DNA from: an uncultured Oscillospiraceae bacterium
GTDB taxonomy: Bacteria > Bacillota > Clostridia > Oscillospirales > Acutalibacteraceae
Reading direction: 5' to 3'
DNA length: 19,227 nucleotides
NCBI GenBank assembly: GCA_900547305.1
Contig: URGH01000048.1
Span: forward strand, 1 to 19,227
Positions 1 to 7,692 of the stretch are shown here, in pieces. Within the stretch, counting starts at the first letter, position 1, and each line of letters begins with the position of its first letter. A program made the translations under genes and the position numbers. The notes under the pieces were generated by a model that was not told where the DNA came from, made no database searches, and was given only the letters and a program-made list of their open reading frames with translations.

Positions 1-1
1 G

Positions 2-1207
2 ATAGACGAGGGCAAAAAGAAAAGCTTTTTAGAGTCGGTTCCTAAAAGTCTTTCGGGTCAGACCGTCAGGGTTCTTATATGGTGGCCGGCGGGCACAACC
101 GAAAAGGCAAAGGCGGCGGCTTTTGAAAAAGCCACGGGCATTAAAATCAAGTTTGTGCAAACGAGCGTCGGCAGCGGACCCTACTATCAAAAGCTTTCGG
201 CATTGAAAGCGCAAAACAGCGCACCCGACCTTGCCTGCATAATTCAGGAATCGTTTCCGCAGGCGGTAATGCAGGACTATTTCCAGCCGCTAAGCGTAGG
301 CAGGCTTGATTTATCCGACAGTATTTACGATAAAAACACTATGGATCAATTCAAGTGGAATAACAAGTACTACGGTGCAATGATAAAATCCTCAACCATG
401 GTTACGTTTAATGTTTGCTTCTTCAATAAAGACATATTTAAAAAGGCAAACGTAACAAATCCGTATGACTTATGGCAGAAGGGTCAGTGGAACTGGGATA
501 CCTTGGTTTCCACAAGCCAGGAGCTGATGAAGAAAAATTCAAAGCTCAGTGCCGCAATTACCGGCGACTACGGCGCAAACTTCCTTGTGCAGACCGCCGG
601 AACCGACGCGGTTAAATTCAGCAACGGCAAAATAATAAACAATTGCAGTGATCCGCTGCTTTCAACAGCATGGAAGTTCTTAAACGATTTGAGCGGTAAA
701 TATAAAGTATTTTCCGGCACGGGTTACAGCTCGTTCTTCTCGGGGGATATTCCCATGCTGTTTACCGGAAACTATATAGCCCAGCGCGGCGATACGCTTG
801 ATAAGCAGGCAAAATTCTCATGGGGATATGCGCCGCTGCCCTGTCCTAAGGGTCAGAAAACGGTTGTTTCCTCAATGGCTAAGCTTTGGGGTTTCCCCGT
901 AGGCGCTAAAAATACCGAGGCGGCTTCCTACTGGCTGCGCTATTGGCTTGATTCTTCGTTCGACCCTGCCGACGCCCCGCTTTGGTCCGATAAATCCGCG
1001 GATCTTTTAAGCTTTAACGATTGGCTTTGGGAGCAGAACAAGCAGTTCAACAATTATCAGGGTATTGTAAATTACGGCGGAAACTATACATGGGAACAAA
1101 TGTGCAACGCTTTGGCAAGCGGTTCGGATAAGGTGGACAGCAATCTTAAAGCCTGGTCCGGTACAATTAATTCCAATATAAACAAGCTGATGAAGGACTT
1201 CGGTTAA
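2..1207 (+). CDS. Sugar ABC transporter extracellular solute-binding protein (family 1), 5' end missing
   Basis: The reading frame is open from the first bases of the window, so this is the C-terminal 401 residues of a longer protein. The internal GTG at 155 is not a convincing start, because clear homology-type sequence lies upstream of it: V-R-V-L-I-W-W-P-A-G followed by a helix and F-E-K-A-T-G-I-K-I-K-F. That is the typical first strand and helix of family 1 binding proteins (UgpB/MalE-like). Further features are Trp/Tyr-rich ligand-pocket segments (WNNKYYGAM, WQKGQWNWDTL) and the late motif SWGYAPLPCP. The protein should capture an oligosaccharide outside the cell for an ABC importer. The signal peptide and lipobox would be upstream of the window. 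The gap to the next gene is 28 bp with no terminator, so the two are probably co-transcribed. No permease gene follows, so permeases are upstream or elsewhere. Ligand unknown. Confidence 0.9.
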   Translation: MDEGKKKSFLESVPKSLSGQTVRVLIWWPAGTTEKAKAAAFEKATGIKIKFVQTSVGSGPYYQKLSALKAQNSAPDLACIIQESFPQAVMQDYFQPLSVGRLDLSDSIYDKNTMDQFKWNNKYYGAMIKSSTMVTFNVCFFNKDIFKKANVTNPYDLWQKGQWNWDTLVSTSQELMKKNSKLSAAITGDYGANFLVQTAGTDAVKFSNGKIINNCSDPLLSTAWKFLNDLSGKYKVFSGTGYSSFFSGDIPMLFTGNYIAQRGDTLDKQAKFSWGYAPLPCPKGQKTVVSSMAKLWGFPVGAKNTEAASYWLRYWLDSSFDPADAPLWSDKSADLLSFNDWLWEQNKQFNNYQGIVNYGGNYTWEQMCNALASGSDKVDSNLKAWSGTINSNINKLMKDFG

Positions 1208-1235
1208 CATCGGTATCGGAAAGGAGGGTAAACGA

Positions 1236-3305
1236 GTGAAAACCAAAAAAATAATAATAGGCGCCGCGGCGGTACTGACAGCATGCACCGTTGCGATTTC
1301 CGCGTCGCTTGCCGATAACGGCATAGGCACGCTTATTAAAAAATCCGTTAAAAGGCAGGAAAGCCCGCAGGCAGTCCCCACCGTTTGGGAATACGAAACA
1401 AAGGGCTATAAAAATTCATGGGATTATCTTTTGGCGCGCGACGGATTTATTTACGGAATGGACTATAACTGGTGCACCGATAATATGGTAAGCGGCAACT
1501 GCCTCGGAACAAACCACATTCTTAATAACCCGGCGGTTTATAACCACGATGTTGTAAGCATGGATTTTTATAACATAAAGCAGTTGGGATTTAATGCCAC
1601 GGCATGGTGGTTGATGCCGGACGGTCAGGGTATCACCTATGACGACGACGGCCTGCCGCTTGCGGTCGATCAGGAATTTTTCGATAATATGCGCGATATG
1701 CTTGACATAGCGCGGGCAAACGGGCTTTATATAGTTCCGGCGCTTATTCCGCACGGTTGGGCTTCAAATAACGGTCAGGGCAACGGCGAGCTTACTTATT
1801 CCGAAATATACAATAAGTATTTTCGCTATATGTGGGATGAAAAGGTTCTTGATACGTTTATAACCAACGTTATAGATCCCGTTAACAAGGTTCTTGCCGA
1901 GTATAAGGATATAGTTATCTGTGTGGCGCTGAACGTTGAGAATACAACCGTCGGCGTTGACGATTTCGACAAGGGTTATTACGAATACGGAACCATGGGT
2001 ACAACATGGGAAAACTACTCGCGTTACCTTAACGCGCTGCATGATTCCGTTAAGAAATACATGCCTGAAACGCCTACCTCGATTGAAATGGGCGGCGGAC
2101 AGGACCAGAATAACTATGCCGATGAAAAGATGTTCTATCAGAACGACCTGAAGGTAGATTTTATTTCGGAAAACTATTACCACTCCGGCGGCGGTATTGA
2201 ATCGCCCGCTAACGGCTATGCCACGAGGCCGGGCTACATAGGCGAATACAACGGCGGAGAGAGCGGGTTTGACGATAAATCGCAGGAATACTGGGCGTCG
2301 ATCAAGCACAAATTCAATAAATCAGCCAAGCAAAGCGGCTGGATGGGCGCATTTTATTATTCCTACTCAACCGGAGGACCTCCGTTCAACTGTATGAGCG
2401 GACTTTCAAGCGATTACGATACTTTTTATTACTGGGCGATATCGTTCAGGTACGATATACACGATCAGATAAACGAATTTAAGGGCGTTAAGGACTCGGG
2501 GCTTGAAAAGGCGGCGCTGCTTTACAACCGCGGCGGCAGCTATGCGTATTGGATTCCCGCCAGAGGCGCCGTGAGCTATAAGCTGGAGCGTTCATTGGAC
2601 GGCGGAAAGACATGGAGCGTAGCAGCGGACGGAATTGACCCGGATTCCGCGAACGAAAAGTACGAGCAGCTTACCAACGGTCTTATAAAATTCCACGATA
2701 CCGAGCTTAAAAAGGGCGATAATTTCTGCTACCGCGTTACCGCAAAGGATGAAAACGGCAATACCTCCGTCAGTGACGTGTGCAATTCCGCCGATTTCTT
2801 TGTGGCGGAAAATCTGATTTCAGACCCCGGATTTGAAAGCGGAGTAATATCCACCGATTCGGCGGATAAGGCTGAGAAGTGGGTACGCGAGATAGGAACA
2901 GCCGATACCGGAAGCATAACCGAAGAGGAAAAGAATTCCGGTAAGTACGCTCTCAAAATAGATACCGTTAACGGCAAGCCGCACGGCTACGGAAACCTTT
3001 GCACAACGGTAAAGGTGAAAAAGGGAACTATTTACAAGCTGGAATTCTATGTAAAAATAGAGGAGGCTCAAAGAGACAGTACCGCCGATGAATACGGATA
3101 TGTACGTCTTTACAATGCAAAAACCGGAATAACAATATACGGCGCCGCCGCATGGCTTTCGGGAACCGACGGCAAGTGGCAGAAGGTTTCCCTTACGGTG
3201 AATACGGGAGATATGCAAGAACTGGGCATAGGTATTTCAAACGGTTCCGCCGGCTGCCGTATGATAGGCTATTATGACGACTTCTCACTAACGGAAGTCA
3301 GATAG
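1236..3305 (+). CDS. Secreted GH5-like (clan GH-A) glycoside hydrolase with Fn3-like and CBM-like domains
   Basis: The GTG start is supported by AAGGAGGG at 1221-1228, 7 nt upstream. The N-terminus (MKTKKIIIGAAAVLTAC...ASLADNG) is an export signal. It can be read as signal peptidase I cleavage after ASLA or as a lipobox L14-T15-A16-C17. Residues about 45-420 look like a TIM barrel: GFNATAWWLMPDGQG, then an acid/base candidate E235 in ALNVENT, then a nucleophile candidate E337 in GYIGEYNGG. The spacing of about 100 residues fits strands 4 and 7 of clan GH-A, and Trp/Tyr-rich sequence follows (GWMGAFYYSYS). Residues about 421-525 resemble a fibronectin type III domain, and about 526-689 (LISDPGFESG onward) a CBM4/9-type beta-sandwich. 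The enzyme probably makes the first, endo-acting cut in a polysaccharide outside the cell. Exact GH family and substrate are not certain; GH5 or an unclassified GH-A family are both possible. Confidence 0.8.
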   Translation: MKTKKIIIGAAAVLTACTVAISASLADNGIGTLIKKSVKRQESPQAVPTVWEYETKGYKNSWDYLLARDGFIYGMDYNWCTDNMVSGNCLGTNHILNNPAVYNHDVVSMDFYNIKQLGFNATAWWLMPDGQGITYDDDGLPLAVDQEFFDNMRDMLDIARANGLYIVPALIPHGWASNNGQGNGELTYSEIYNKYFRYMWDEKVLDTFITNVIDPVNKVLAEYKDIVICVALNVENTTVGVDDFDKGYYEYGTMGTTWENYSRYLNALHDSVKKYMPETPTSIEMGGGQDQNNYADEKMFYQNDLKVDFISENYYHSGGGIESPANGYATRPGYIGEYNGGESGFDDKSQEYWASIKHKFNKSAKQSGWMGAFYYSYSTGGPPFNCMSGLSSDYDTFYYWAISFRYDIHDQINEFKGVKDSGLEKAALLYNRGGSYAYWIPARGAVSYKLERSLDGGKTWSVAADGIDPDSANEKYEQLTNGLIKFHDTELKKGDNFCYRVTAKDENGNTSVSDVCNSADFFVAENLISDPGFESGVISTDSADKAEKWVREIGTADTGSITEEEKNSGKYALKIDTVNGKPHGYGNLCTTVKVKKGTIYKLEFYVKIEEAQRDSTADEYGYVRLYNAKTGITIYGAAAWLSGTDGKWQKVSLTVNTGDMQELGIGISNGSAGCRMIGYYDDFSLTEVR

Positions 3306-3317
3306 CATATAAAACAG

Positions 3318-3351
3318 CGGGCGGTAATCCGAATAACCGCATTGCCGCCCG
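3318..3351 (+). other. Intercistronic stem-loop without U-tract
   Basis: The 73-bp gap between the GH5-like gene and the dockerin gene holds an 11-bp stem. The left arm is 3318-3328 (CGGGCGGTAAT), the right arm 3341-3351 (ATTGCCGCCCG), with one G-U pair and a 12-nt loop. It is followed by TATCGAAAAAG, not a T-run, so it is a poor intrinsic terminator. It may be an mRNA-stability or processing element that protects the 3' end of the upstream message. Confidence 0.6.
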
Positions 3352-3378
3352 TATCGAAAAAGAAAGGTGTTGTTTTAA

Positions 3379-5754
3379 GTGAAAAAAATCCTTAGTATTC
3401 TATGCGTTTTTTCCCTGATCCTCGGTATAGGGTCAATAAATCTTATGGCAAGCGCCGACAACTCCGAAAGTACAGAAATTGATTTTGTGCAGCTCCGCCG
3501 CGCCGAAAAGTACGAGAGCGGCGGCAAAAAAGGCGTAAGGCTTTATAAGGAGAGCGACTCCCAGTACGATATGTTTGTCGCCAAGACGAACCGCGAGCTT
3601 GAAAACAATAAAAAATACTTAATTTCAATGGATTATAAGAATAACAGCGCAGAGAGGATATGGCCTCAGATTACTCTTATGAATACCGACAGTATGGAGG
3701 GCTGGGGCGACAGCGGCTATTTAGGTAACGATCTCGGCCATCTGTACAGCGAATCCTACAGCGACTGGCGCAGGGTTTCGGTTACGGTTGATACGACGGG
3801 TGAGGTTGACGATACCCACAAATACCTTTCCTTTGCGGTAAAGGGACCGGAGGGCGTATCTAAGGTTGATTATGCCATTTGCAATATTTCCGTACAGGAA
3901 ATAGACGGTGATTTTGAATTCGCTTTTTCGTCGAGCGGTCATTTCGGCTATATTGACGACGGCGAGCGGCAGTATGCGGATTATACCTGCCCGAATACAT
4001 TTTACGTCGGAATAAGCTTCGGCGCGAAAATCAACGTTCAGCCCGCAAGCGAATATATGCTGATGTTTGACTACAAAAAAAGAGGCGGCTTTAACGGTGC
4101 GGCACAGTTTACAATCGACGGCGCCGCGGTTGCCGGTTTCTCCGCCGCCGATACATCGGAATGGCAGACCTATCAGGTAAGAATTAAAACTCCCGATACC
4201 GTAGCGAGTCAAGAGATTAAATTTTCCGCTTCAACGCTTGAGGGTGCATGCAGCTTCTCGTTTGATAATTTCCGCTTAATACCGCTTGACAGCAATAATA
4301 TATATCCCTCGTATTTAAAGGATATGAGCTTTTATCAGACCGAGACCAACGAATACGGCTGGAAATTCGATACCAACGGCAGCAGCTATATAACAACCGG
4401 ATTTGTAACCGATTACGTTTTGGAGCCGAACACAAAGTATTTGGTCACCCTTGACTATAAGTTGCCGTTTTCAACCTGGAACAAGGCAGTATATTTCGGC
4501 TACGGAAACGGAGCCGCGGATGGCAGCGGATTCAATTCAATGGACGGAAGAGTATTATCGTACATGGGTTGGTCGCAGACAAGCGAATGGACGGGACTTA
4601 CAGCTGTTATAGATACGGGCTCTGCAATCGATTCCGAAAACAAATATTTCGGAATATGGGGTCAAACGGTCGGCGTGCCCGATTTTGCCTTTAAGAATTT
4701 AAAAATTCAAAAAATGTCGAGCGAGTATATTTTCCCGACATACCTGCGCGATATGGAATGGGACGCCGAAAACGGGGAGATTGCGTGGAAATTTGCCCCG
4801 AACGGTACATCATACGTTGTAACGGGATATACCACCAATTATGAACTCAAGCCGAACAGCGCCTATGCGGTGAACTTTGATTACAGGCAAACAGGCAGCA
4901 GCTGGAACGGCGGTAATGCGCTGAAATTCGGAGCGGCGTCAAATACGACCGACTTGGAGGGCCACGAAAGCGCGGCGTCTCACGCATTGGGAAGTTTGAA
5001 CCTGGGCAATTCAGCTGACTGGAAAAATAAAACGGTCATTATTAAAACCGAAAGCATAGCGGACGGAACAAACAAATATTTGGGAGTATGGGGACAAACG
5101 GAAAATCTGCCCGACTTTGCTTTTAAGAACCTTACCGTTACCGAAATTGAGAATAATCAGATTATGCCGAAGTGGGAGAACCAGTTCACATACTCGTTTG
5201 ACAGCGACGGCAAAATTGTTTGGAACCTTTCAAAAACCGCGGGCGCGGATGATTATTCATACATAGGCTTTACAACCGATCAGATACTTGAAAAGAATAA
5301 GGATTATGTAATAGCTTTCGATTACAAGTATCTTAAAAACGGTTGGCTTGCATGGTCGCTTGAGCCGCAGGCGGTAGGTAATTCCTTTGCGGAAAGCGCG
5401 ATTAAGGAGCAAACGGATGAAAACCGTCAGACCCTTAACAACAGAAACCTTAATACTGACTGGGAGACGCGTAAGATTGCTTTCAGCGCCGCTGATGTTA
5501 CTTCTGACAATAAATATCTCGCGTTTTTCGGAAAGGTGAATCCCGGTGCCGAGTATGATATAAGCATGAAGAACATTCGTCTTTATACCTTGGGAGATGT
5601 TGACTTCAGCGGTGAAATCGACACAACGGATCTTGCCGTACTCAAAAAAGATCTGCTCGGAGCGGATAGCACCGTTCAATTTGCGGATGTTAATAATGAC
5701 GGCAATATTGATATAAAAGATTTGGTTCATCTTAAAAAAATGTTTACAAAGTAG
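3379..5754 (+). CDS. Secreted non-catalytic protein with five tandem beta-domains and a C-terminal type I dockerin
   Basis: The GTG start has AAAGGTG at 3363-3369. A signal peptide (MKKILSILCVFSLILG... LMASA, likely cut before DNSES) sends the 791-residue protein outside. Five related CBM-like beta-sandwich units follow, at about 31-177, 179-310, 313-453, 456-596 and 600-736. Each contains an 'N-x-x-Y-x-(hydrophobic)-x-F/L/M-D-Y-K/R' strand and a late 'KYL-x-(F/V)-(W/F)-G ... F-K-N-L' strand. Residues 739-791 are a dockerin with two calcium-binding loops. In loop 1 the ligand positions 1, 3, 5, 9 and 12 are D740, D742, S744, D748 and D751. In loop 2 they are D770, N772, D774, D778 and D781. 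Each loop is followed by an L-x-x-L-K-K helix. No glycosidase, lyase or esterase domain is visible. The likely role is docking onto a cohesin-bearing scaffold or cell-surface protein and holding polysaccharide there. The dockerin call is firm; the carbohydrate-binding role of the repeats is inferred. Confidence 0.9.
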   Translation: MKKILSILCVFSLILGIGSINLMASADNSESTEIDFVQLRRAEKYESGGKKGVRLYKESDSQYDMFVAKTNRELENNKKYLISMDYKNNSAERIWPQITLMNTDSMEGWGDSGYLGNDLGHLYSESYSDWRRVSVTVDTTGEVDDTHKYLSFAVKGPEGVSKVDYAICNISVQEIDGDFEFAFSSSGHFGYIDDGERQYADYTCPNTFYVGISFGAKINVQPASEYMLMFDYKKRGGFNGAAQFTIDGAAVAGFSAADTSEWQTYQVRIKTPDTVASQEIKFSASTLEGACSFSFDNFRLIPLDSNNIYPSYLKDMSFYQTETNEYGWKFDTNGSSYITTGFVTDYVLEPNTKYLVTLDYKLPFSTWNKAVYFGYGNGAADGSGFNSMDGRVLSYMGWSQTSEWTGLTAVIDTGSAIDSENKYFGIWGQTVGVPDFAFKNLKIQKMSSEYIFPTYLRDMEWDAENGEIAWKFAPNGTSYVVTGYTTNYELKPNSAYAVNFDYRQTGSSWNGGNALKFGAASNTTDLEGHESAASHALGSLNLGNSADWKNKTVIIKTESIADGTNKYLGVWGQTENLPDFAFKNLTVTEIENNQIMPKWENQFTYSFDSDGKIVWNLSKTAGADDYSYIGFTTDQILEKNKDYVIAFDYKYLKNGWLAWSLEPQAVGNSFAESAIKEQTDENRQTLNNRNLNTDWETRKIAFSAADVTSDNKYLAFFGKVNPGAEYDISMKNIRLYTLGDVDFSGEIDTTDLAVLKKDLLGADSTVQFADVNNDGNIDIKDLVHLKKMFTK
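4315..5166 (+). repeat. Two closely related tandem domain repeats within the dockerin protein
   Basis: Residues 313-453 and 456-596 are the most alike of the five domains. They share L-(K/R)-D-M at the start, NG(S/T)SY(I/V)xTG(F/Y)xT(D/N)Y with E-P-N or K-P-N following, KY(F/L)G(I/V)WGQT near the end and PDFAFKNL just before the linker (IFPTY, IMPKW). The likeness is at protein level; the DNA has diverged, so the duplication is not recent. Confidence 0.8.
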
Positions 5755-5766
5755 GCTTTAATTGAT

Positions 5767-5809
5767 AGAATTGCAGGGGTAGGGTGTTGATTTTTGCCCC
5801 TGCAATTCT
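5767..5809 (+). other. Perfect 13-bp inverted repeat between dockerin gene and araC-type gene
   Basis: The left arm 5767-5779 (AGAATTGCAGGGG) is the exact reverse complement of the right arm 5797-5809 (CCCCTGCAATTCT), with a 17-nt loop. Neither strand shows a proper T-run after the stem: GAAAATAAAAG follows on the + strand and ATCAATTAAAG on the - strand. It could be a weak or rho-assisted terminator, an RNA stability hairpin for the dockerin transcript, or a DNA operator for the regulator gene that begins 39 bp downstream. Confidence 0.6.
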
Positions 5810-5835
5810 GAAAATAAAAGCATATTGCGTATAAC

Positions 5836-5840
5836 GGAGG
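5836..5840 (+). promoter_or_regulatory. Ribosome binding site that decides the AraC-type start
   Basis: GGAGG ends 1 nt before an ATG at 5842 but 7 nt before the in-frame ATG at 5848. Only the second has workable spacing, so translation most likely begins at 5848 (MAIFTRAIL...). Confidence 0.8.
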
Positions 5841-5847
5841 CATGGCT

Positions 5848-6684
5848 ATGGCTATTTTTACAAGAGCTATTTTAACCGAGGATGATTTTAAGCTCGACTG
5901 CGATTTGGGTATTAACAATGCCGGATACACTATGGCAAAATCCATAGATATTAAAACAGACCGCCCCAACGGACGGAAAGACTACCAAATGATATATGTG
6001 AAATCCGGTAAGGTATATATTACCTTTAACGGTGAAAGGCATATGCTAAAGCCGGGGCAGATTTTTTTGTATTACCCTGCCGAGCCACAGCTTTATGAAA
6101 TGTTCGGAAAGGATAAACCCGAAATATTTTGGATACATTTTTCGGGTAATAAGGTTGACGAACTTTTGGAAAAAGCCGGTATAAGCGGTATGCACATTAT
6201 AAATTCGAGGGTTGGCTATAAGCCGATAGAAACCGCGAGCAAAATTATAAACGAAATTCGCAACAGAGACAGAATGTATGAGGAACGCGTAAACAGCCTT
6301 TTCATAATGCTTTTGATTTATATAGGCAGAGGGCTGGAGAGTACAAATGAGAAAAAAACGGATAATTTATCCGAAAATATCCGTGAATATATAGAGGAGC
6401 ACTATTTTGAGGATACCGCAAATTCGGAGTATGCAGAGCGTTTCGGAATATCGGAGTCCTCGCTGGTTAAGGTGTTTAAAAGGCGGTTCGGCGTCACGCC
6501 GCAGCAGTATAAAAACGATTGCAAAATAAGAAACGCGCAAAACATGCTTATTGTTACAAATAAGAAAATTTCGGATATATCAAGAATTGTGGGTTTCAAC
6601 GATTCGCTCTATTTTTGCAGAACCTTTAAAAAGGCGACTGAAATGACGCCGGGCGAATACAGAAAAAAATTTAAAAATACCTGA
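5848..6684 (+). CDS. AraC family transcriptional regulator with N-terminal cupin sensor
   Basis: This is a 278-residue cytoplasmic regulator; the start was chosen by the ribosome binding site at 5836-5840. Residues about 46-110 form the AraC-type cupin that binds the sugar effector (YQMIYVKSGKVYITF, MLKPGQIFLYYP, FWIHFSGN). Residues about 178-278 carry two helix-turn-helix motifs. The first is YAERFGISESSLVKVFKRRFG. The second is ISDISRIVGFNDSLYFCRTFKK and ends in the family signature MTPGEYRKKF. Its likely role is inducer-dependent activation of this locus, probably of the genes that start 18 bp downstream, and perhaps also of the upstream secreted genes. The effector is presumably a mono- or oligosaccharide from the locus substrate; nothing in the sequence identifies it. 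The length is normal for the family. Confidence 0.93.
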   Translation: MAIFTRAILTEDDFKLDCDLGINNAGYTMAKSIDIKTDRPNGRKDYQMIYVKSGKVYITFNGERHMLKPGQIFLYYPAEPQLYEMFGKDKPEIFWIHFSGNKVDELLEKAGISGMHIINSRVGYKPIETASKIINEIRNRDRMYEERVNSLFIMLLIYIGRGLESTNEKKTDNLSENIREYIEEHYFEDTANSEYAERFGISESSLVKVFKRRFGVTPQQYKNDCKIRNAQNMLIVTNKKISDISRIVGFNDSLYFCRTFKKATEMTPGEYRKKFKNT

Positions 6685-6702
6685 AGAAATAGGTGAAAAA
6701 TT

Positions 6703-7689
6703 ATGACCGTAGCGTTTGATAAAACATTAAGCAATTACCCGAGATATGAAAACGAAAATAACGATTCGCCGCGTATTCAAAGGGCTATAAATGAAACGGC
6801 AGGCGGAGTTTTATATATACCGCGAGGAGATTATGAAATTGCGGAGCCTGTATATATTACGGGCTTTACCTCGCTGCTTTTGCATAAGGCGGCGGTTTTG
6901 ACCGCCGTTTGCGAAATGGATTTCATTTTGATTTATGACGGCGAAAAACAGCTTAAAGAGGACAAAGAGGAAAAGTCGTGGCAGAGAATAGGAATGTTCA
7001 TAAAGGGCGGCGTTTTTAACGGCGACGGAAAAGCAAGCTGCATGGCGGTAAGCGGGGTAAGGCATTTTACTCTCAGCGACATTATATTCATGAACGGCAA
7101 AAGGTACGGGCTGAGAACGGGCGAAACCTCAAAAGGCTGTGAAATAATAGCTAATAACCTATACTGCAAGTGCGATATGTCGGGTCTTGCGGGCAACATA
7201 GGTATAAGCTGCAATATAGGCGACAGCCACTACACGGACTGCATTGTGGTGGATTACACCGTGGGAATGGATATAACCGAGGGCTCCTGCAGGCTGACGC
7301 GCTGCCATGTGTGGGGCGGACTGTTGCCCGCGCTCACAGAGGGCGGAGTGCCCGAAATGCTTGAAAATTCAATATGCTTTAATATTCACGAGGAAAGCTG
7401 CAACGATACATATCTTGAAGACTGCTATGCCGATACGGGAAAAATCGGCTTCAGGGTAGGCAGCAATACAAGGCTTATAGGTTGCTCGTATCTTAACGCG
7501 CCGTATTTTGTTCTCGACGATATTGCGGTAATAGAGCATCATTGGGGCTATTTGCGGGTGGATTCCGGCTTTTTCCGCGTGTGCACCGAGCACGGCGTGC
7601 TTTACCGCGGCAACAACAAAAATGTTTCGTGGGGCGATAACTACATAGAGGGCAGAGAAATGTATATGCCGGAGAAAATCGGAGGATAA
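6703..7689 (+). CDS. Cytoplasmic right-handed beta-helix (pectate-lyase-like superfamily) protein
   Basis: The 328-residue protein starts at ATG 6703, with AGGTG at 6691-6695. The N-terminus has the entry signature of pectate-lyase-3/GH28-like helices: ENNDSPRIQRAINETAGGVLYIPRGDYEI. Short repeating coils follow (GGVFNGDG, HFTLSDIIFMNG, NLYCKCD, YTDCIVVDYT, CRLTRCHVWGG, YLEDCYADTG, TRLIGCSYLNA). There is no signal peptide or membrane segment, so it acts in the cytoplasm. It contains 14 cysteines, many at equivalent coil positions, as in buried ladders of beta-helices. It may be a hydrolase, lyase or epimerase acting on an imported uronic-acid-containing oligosaccharide. I see neither the GH28 Asp motifs nor a clear lyase motif, so activity is not assigned. 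It is separated by 3 bp from the alpha-mannosidase gene, whose ribosome binding site overlaps its last codons. Confidence 0.75.
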   Translation: MTVAFDKTLSNYPRYENENNDSPRIQRAINETAGGVLYIPRGDYEIAEPVYITGFTSLLLHKAAVLTAVCEMDFILIYDGEKQLKEDKEEKSWQRIGMFIKGGVFNGDGKASCMAVSGVRHFTLSDIIFMNGKRYGLRTGETSKGCEIIANNLYCKCDMSGLAGNIGISCNIGDSHYTDCIVVDYTVGMDITEGSCRLTRCHVWGGLLPALTEGGVPEMLENSICFNIHEESCNDTYLEDCYADTGKIGFRVGSNTRLIGCSYLNAPYFVLDDIAVIEHHWGYLRVDSGFFRVCTEHGVLYRGNNKNVSWGDNYIEGREMYMPEKIGG

Positions 7690-7692
7690 AAT

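Noticed and set aside
155..157. GTG as start of the solute-binding protein
   Set aside because: The frame continues upstream with typical binding-protein sequence, there is no ribosome binding site before the GTG, and a start there would lack the signal peptide. The gene is cut by the window edge instead.
3318..3351. Reading the hairpin after the GH5-like gene as a rho-independent terminator
   Set aside because: No T-run follows; the sequence after the stem is TATCGAAAAAG. The same objection applies to 5767-5809.
5787..5816. Possible promoter TTGATT ... AAAATA before the AraC-type gene
   Set aside because: The -10 match is poor, the spacer is 18 bp and the -35 lies in the loop of the inverted repeat. 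A promoter is likely somewhere here but cannot be fixed by eye.
5842..5847. ATG at 5842 as start of the AraC-type gene
   Set aside because: The GGAGG is only 1 nt away, too close for initiation; the in-frame ATG at 5848 has 7-nt spacing.
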